From contig CAIRCU010000020.1 of assembly GCA_903877165.1 (NCBI GenBank), positions 1 to 64,000 on the forward strand: a DNA stretch of 64,000 nt, in the 5' to 3' direction. The position numbers and the translations under genes were made by a program. Positions 60,835 to 64,000 of the stretch are shown here, one piece after another. A model generated the notes under the pieces. That model ran no database searches and had not been told where the DNA came from. It saw only the letters and a list, made by a program, of their open reading frames with translations. Origin of the DNA: Methanobacteriota archaeon. GTDB taxonomy: Archaea; Thermoplasmatota; E2; DHVEG-1. Within the stretch, counting starts at the first letter, position 1. Every line of letters starts with the position of its first letter.

Positions 60835-61830
60835 ATGAAAGCGAGATGGTTAACAGTTGGACTATTTTTGATTCTTGTTATTACCTGTCTGGGTCCTGTT
60901 ATTGCCCAAAATATTGAAAAACAACCGAGATCAACCTTAGGAGGCAAATGGTGGTACGTCGGCGGCACAGGACCAGGGAACTATACTATCATCCAGAACG
61001 CTGTAGATAACGCTAGTAATGGAGACACCGTCTTTGTCTACCATGGGACGTATAATCAAAAACCAGGCTCTTTAGAATGTGTCTGGGTTTATAAGTCAAT
61101 TTCTCTCATTGGTGAAGACAAGAACATCACAATCATTAGGGGAAACCAGGTAGGCGATGTTATCCGAGAACTCGCTGGCGATGTGACCATCACCGGATTC
61201 ACCCTTGAGAACGCTGGCACTGGGACTACTTCAGGCTTAGCCCTTGACATCTACAAATCTAACGGCATGGGAACCATCAGCAATATCTCAATCCACGACA
61301 ACATCATTGCCAATAATGAAAATGCCATGTGCATGTTCGATTGTAATAATGCATCCTGCTTCAATAACATCTTCCTGAATAATAGCTATAATTTAATTAT
61401 TTCACGAAGTATATATTGCTCAATAAATCACAACCTTTTCTATAAGGGAGGGGGCGTGAATATATATCTCGAGGATTACCCTAATTTCATTAATTTTACT
61501 GGCAATGAATTCAGAAATACCTATTACGGACTCGTAATCCAAACCAGTATGGGAGTCTTGATTCATGCCAATAACTTCATTAACAATACCAGCCCAGCAC
61601 GGTTCAACAAAGAAATAGGCTTTTTAGGGCTCCTCCATAATGCGCCTCTCTACAAGCAACAATGGAGTCAAAACTACTGGAGCGACTGGAACTCGACCAA
61701 CCCCCGACCAATCCCAGGCACCCTATATATCCTATTCGGTGGCATCTTTGGCCTTGAATATCGACTTCCCGTTCCGGTGCGGGAATACGACCCAGACCCA
61801 GTCCAAAACCCTTACAACTACTTTCCATAA
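60835..61830 (+). CDS. NosD-like parallel beta-helix surface protein
   Basis: 331 residues from ATG 60835 (MKARWLTVGLFLILVITCLGPVIAQ), the start that gives a clean signal peptide. YVGGTGPGNYTIIQNAVDNASNGDTVFVYHGTYNQ is the usual opening of archaeal NosD/pectate-lyase-like helices. Repeated turns follow (ISIHDNIIANNENAMCMFDCN, NIFLNNSYNLII, NEFRNTYYGLVI, HANNFINNTSPA). The end WSQNYWSDWNSTNPRPIPG, then YDPDPVQNPYNYFP, is also typical. These proteins bind or cleave polysaccharide; the substrate is unknown. The gene is AT-rich like the neighbouring first third of the giant gene, which sets this block apart. Confidence 0.82.
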   Translation: MKARWLTVGLFLILVITCLGPVIAQNIEKQPRSTLGGKWWYVGGTGPGNYTIIQNAVDNASNGDTVFVYHGTYNQKPGSLECVWVYKSISLIGEDKNITIIRGNQVGDVIRELAGDVTITGFTLENAGTGTTSGLALDIYKSNGMGTISNISIHDNIIANNENAMCMFDCNNASCFNNIFLNNSYNLIISRSIYCSINHNLFYKGGGVNIYLEDYPNFINFTGNEFRNTYYGLVIQTSMGVLIHANNFINNTSPARFNKEIGFLGLLHNAPLYKQQWSQNYWSDWNSTNPRPIPGTLYILFGGIFGLEYRLPVPVREYDPDPVQNPYNYFP

Positions 61831-61887
61831 AAAGTAACCGGGCGAAACTGGAAAAACCACTCCCCCCAAATGAACTTCTGATGTCTC

Positions 61888-62184
61888 TTAGTTGGTTTTT
61901 GTTAGGGGCGAGGTATGCGAAATTACTTCCTCCATCACTTGAAGATCAAATTTAAGCTTCGATTGATAATGATTAAAGAGAACATTAGGTAAGGTGAGGT
62001 AAGGAATGCCTTCAGTGCAGCATATATCTAGTATTTTTTGAATCAATTTTTGATAATGTGGATTTGCTTTTTCTTCATCTGATACTAGTATAGGGTGCCC
62101 GCCATCGTTTTGAACCTCAATGCAATAGGCTACTAAGTATAAATCAGCCCATCTTTGCAAGTATTTTTGCCTCTCCTGAATCAC
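61888..62184 (-). pseudogene. Truncated nuclease-like ORF
   Basis: 98 residues from GTG 62184. The frame stays open about 34 more codons upstream to a TAG and still reads like protein (RLIDEHIIPENQRIYFPIETQ) but without a start codon, so the 5' end is probably lost. WADLYLVAYCIEVQNDGGHPILVSDEEKANPHYQKL looks like the D...ExQ core of a small endonuclease fold, with the catalytic lysine changed. The AT-rich bases match the adjacent NosD-like gene. A second nuclease-like ORF lies at the other end of the element. Low certainty that anything is expressed. Confidence 0.4.
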
Positions 62185-62341
62185 CTGAGTTTCAATGGGA
62201 AAATAGATCCTTTGATTCTCTGGTATTATATGCTCATCAATAAGCCGATCAACGACAGGGAATAAACCAACCTACATCAACAGATTTGAATACTTTCAGT
62301 CACCCTATTAAATATAATAAAGAAAATAATTATTCACATCT

Positions 62342-63745
62342 ATGGAAGATGACCACCAGAGTGCTACGAGCACCCTGGTGGCCTGGAGCCATGATAATAT
62401 GAGTATCACAGCCCCGTGGATGATACAAGAAGAAAGCTCTATTAAACATTATTCAACCCACAAACACACTCAGACCACCATCTCTTCATTCTCTCACCTA
62501 TCAGACTCCTACAAAGCCAAACCAACGAATGGTTTAGCAGGAGGTAGACACCAAGAATGGAAACCAACGATACCCAACCCAGGCAAGCATACTATCGACT
62601 TTCTACAACCACCGAGCATTACTATGGAGGACTACATCGATTTAATCCTCAAGAAAGTCAATAGAATCGATTTCCCCATCATACTTGACCCCACCAAGGC
62701 ATCCTTCGACGACGTCGCCATCCACGCAATCCTTCGGCAAAGGATGAAGAAAACCACAGTCGCCAAACGCATCACCTACGCCCGCTACATGGAAAAACAT
62801 CACGCCCCCGTAGATTTCAGACACCCAACCTACGAGAACTTCATCCGACATATGGACTACCGCGAACAAATCGAAAACGCAGGATTCGGTGCCCTCGGAC
62901 ATGAATGGAAGACCATGCGCATGTTCCTCCGCGCCTACGGCCTCTCGAAATGGGACTACCGACCACCCTCAGCGCCCTACTACAAGGTTAAGGTAATACC
63001 CTTCCCTGAACAAATCTCCGAGATCCTACGCCTCACCTACTCCGAGGATGAGTACGAAAACGCCCTCATCCAGTACATCCTCACCCACAATTTCATCATC
63101 GGATGGAGAATCCCCAGCGAACCCTCAATTATGAAACTCAGTGACGTAACGATAGACGACCATGACCGGGGTTTCATTAAGATTACGGAGCCAAAGAAGA
63201 TGAATTCCACGAGAATCGTGACGCCGGTTGAGATTATGACGAACCATCGTCGTAAATCGTTCAAGAACTGGATTGACAGCTGGCGACCAAAGGTGGCAAA
63301 CCAATACTCCAAGGACTTTCTCTACCTCAAGCATGATGGAACCCCGTTCTGCAAGGAGTCGCTTCGAATGTTCCTCAACAGGAAAGCTTCGCCTATAATC
63401 CAGACTGTAATCCCGAAGTATCACAACTATGTCGCACGGGATTTCTGTGCTATAGCCCGCCTTATCCGGACTAAGATCCAGACAGGAAGCTTTGATGAAT
63501 TCGAAGTCAAGGAATGGCTCGGGCACACCAAGATCCAAACCACAATGTGCTACATTAAGGACGCAAGCCACTACTACAAACTTGCACCTTACGATTGGAT
63601 TAACCGCGTCCTCAAAGCTGCCTCGATAAACAGCGAGGAAAACGCGGAAATTCGAAAAGGCGAAAAAGTAGGTGCTTTCGACCCAAATCCCTCCGAGAAG
63701 AGGGAACGGGCCTGGCGGGATTCGAACCCGCGGCCTACAGCTTAG
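62342..63745 (+). CDS. Tyrosine recombinase/integrase running into tRNA-Arg
   Basis: 467 residues. The N-terminal ~85 residues are low in structure; a core-binding region follows (KKTTVAKRITYARYMEKHH). The catalytic domain shows Arg near 255 (IIGWRIPSEPSIMKLSD), Lys near 283 (ITEPKKMNSTRIV), then YHNYVARDFCAIARL, where the HxxR box is loosened to HxxxxR, WLGHTKIQTT for the second His, and the nucleophile in MCYIKD near 403. The last 13 codons (RERAWRDSNPRPTA) are the translated complement of the tRNA 3' half, so the native end was set by integration. It faces the tRNA, as in elements that use a tRNA attachment site. Confidence 0.85.
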   Translation: MEDDHQSATSTLVAWSHDNMSITAPWMIQEESSIKHYSTHKHTQTTISSFSHLSDSYKAKPTNGLAGGRHQEWKPTIPNPGKHTIDFLQPPSITMEDYIDLILKKVNRIDFPIILDPTKASFDDVAIHAILRQRMKKTTVAKRITYARYMEKHHAPVDFRHPTYENFIRHMDYREQIENAGFGALGHEWKTMRMFLRAYGLSKWDYRPPSAPYYKVKVIPFPEQISEILRLTYSEDEYENALIQYILTHNFIIGWRIPSEPSIMKLSDVTIDDHDRGFIKITEPKKMNSTRIVTPVEIMTNHRRKSFKNWIDSWRPKVANQYSKDFLYLKHDGTPFCKESLRMFLNRKASPIIQTVIPKYHNYVARDFCAIARLIRTKIQTGSFDEFEVKEWLGHTKIQTTMCYIKDASHYYKLAPYDWINRVLKAASINSEENAEIRKGEKVGAFDPNPSEKRERAWRDSNPRPTA

Positions 63746-63781
63746 GAGGCTGTCGCCCTATCCAGTCTAGGCTACAGGCCC
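63707..63781 (-). tRNA. tRNA-Arg (anticodon CCT)
   Basis: 75 bases without intron or encoded CCA. The acceptor strands GGGCCTG and CAGGCCC pair fully, the D-arm is GCC...GGGC, and the anticodon arm is ACAGC-CTCCTAA-GCTGT, which places CCT at 34-36. The T-arm is GCGGG-TTCGAAT-CCCGC and the discriminator G. A TATA box (ttttatag at 63811-63818, minus strand ctataaaa) lies 30-37 bases ahead. Its 3' half overlaps the recombinase ORF. Confidence 0.95.
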
Positions 63782-63810
63782 ATGCGCGTCACTGACAACA
63801 GGAACGAGTT

Positions 63811-63818
63811 TTTTATAG
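63811..63818 (-). promoter_or_regulatory. TATA box of tRNA-Arg
   Basis: On the minus strand ctataaaa, 30-37 bases before the mature tRNA 5' end, the normal archaeal distance. The promoter is outside the putative element and remains with the chromosome after integration. Confidence 0.6.
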
Positions 63819-63894
63819 CTTGGGAACTGGGAAGCGCTGCATGGTCTTTCGCTGGAAAAAACCTGAGTACATCGTTTTTTGTCGTCACGGGTCG

Positions 63895-64000
63895 TTAGGA
63901 GGGTGGCTGGTATTCGGTGGAGAACGAGGCTGAGGCGCCGTCGGCGGATGCGGCTGAAATGCTCTGGAGGTCGTGGAGCCGGATGGCCTCGTAGGGGATC
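63895..64000 (-). CDS. C-terminal end of an unidentified protein
   Basis: Only the last 34 residues lie in the window (PYEAIRLHDLQSISAASAD to the stop TAA at 63895-63897), read on the minus strand from the window edge. The codon use fits the GC-rich chromosomal genes. It is too short to assign. It marks the return to ordinary sequence beyond the tRNA. Confidence 0.5.
   Translation of the reverse strand, partial: IPYEAIRLHDLQSISAASADGASASFSTEYQPPS

Larger units (their letters stand above)
53520..63727. mobile_element. Putative 10.2-kb integrated element at tRNA-Arg
   Basis: Bounded by direct repeats of the tRNA-Arg 3' end (53520-53542 and 63705-63727) with a tyrosine recombinase directly inside the tRNA end. 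It carries a nuclease-like ORF, a 2133-residue surface protein, a NosD-like protein, a broken nuclease-like ORF and the recombinase. There are no replication, capsid or conjugation genes, so it is a cargo island or a remnant rather than a full virus or plasmid. Confidence 0.6.

Overview
The window reads as archaeal DNA. TATA boxes of the TTTAAA/TTATATA type lie about 25-35 bases before many start codons, several starts look leaderless, oligo-T tracts follow stop codons, and there are a DUF357 gene, an archaeal SAM-hydroxide adenosyltransferase and a surface protein ending in a PGF-like hydrophobic anchor. A euryarchaeal lineage, possibly an uncultivated member of the Thermoplasmatota, is my best guess; there is no rRNA or other decisive marker.

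Layout. 1-4.8 kb: an efflux pump of the RND/MMPL type with its winged-helix regulator, then small housekeeping genes (DUF357, flavin reductase, SAM hydroxide adenosyltransferase, a zinc-ribbon protein). 4.8-35.3 kb: one large surface-glycan region. It opens with GlmU-like, GlmS and a second GlmU-like gene (amino-sugar nucleotide supply) and a Wzx-type flippase. A minus-strand run (20.7 down to 10.8 kb) carries a GDP-heptose module (HddA-like kinase, GmhA, a fused HddC-GmhB) plus epimerases, a sugar 3,5-epimerase, an aminotransferase, a GNAT acetyltransferase and a glycosyltransferase. Next comes a nonulosonic (sialic/legionaminic-type) acid module: two NeuB paralogues, a NeuC-type epimerase, a CMP-sugar synthetase-like gene, an N-acetyl sugar amidotransferase and glycosyltransferases. 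It ends with a WlbA/WlbB/WlbC-like set next to UDP-sugar dehydrogenase, GalU and a GalE-like epimerase, which fits UDP-diacetamido-uronic acid synthesis. 35.4-37.3 kb: a small zinc-ribbon ORF, a cold-shock protein and an exported thioredoxin-like protein.

37.5-61.8 kb is an accessory region of exported proteins: two papain-like proteases, adhesin/Ig-like proteins, a protein with ten 72-residue repeats, a radical SAM enzyme, a PGF-type anchored protein, a propeller protein, an arylsulfotransferase-like protein, a 2133-residue mosaic protein and a NosD-like helix protein. Four of these proteins end in what looks like the same C-terminal module.

The right end holds a tyrosine recombinase whose reading frame runs into the 3' half of a tRNA-Arg(CCT). 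A near-copy of that tRNA 3' end lies in the same orientation 10.2 kb to the left, and two more degenerate copies lie 3.8 and 5.3 kb beyond that, each at the boundary of a surface-protein gene block. I read this as repeated integration at one tRNA gene that has collected surface-protein cargo. This is the observation I would follow up first.
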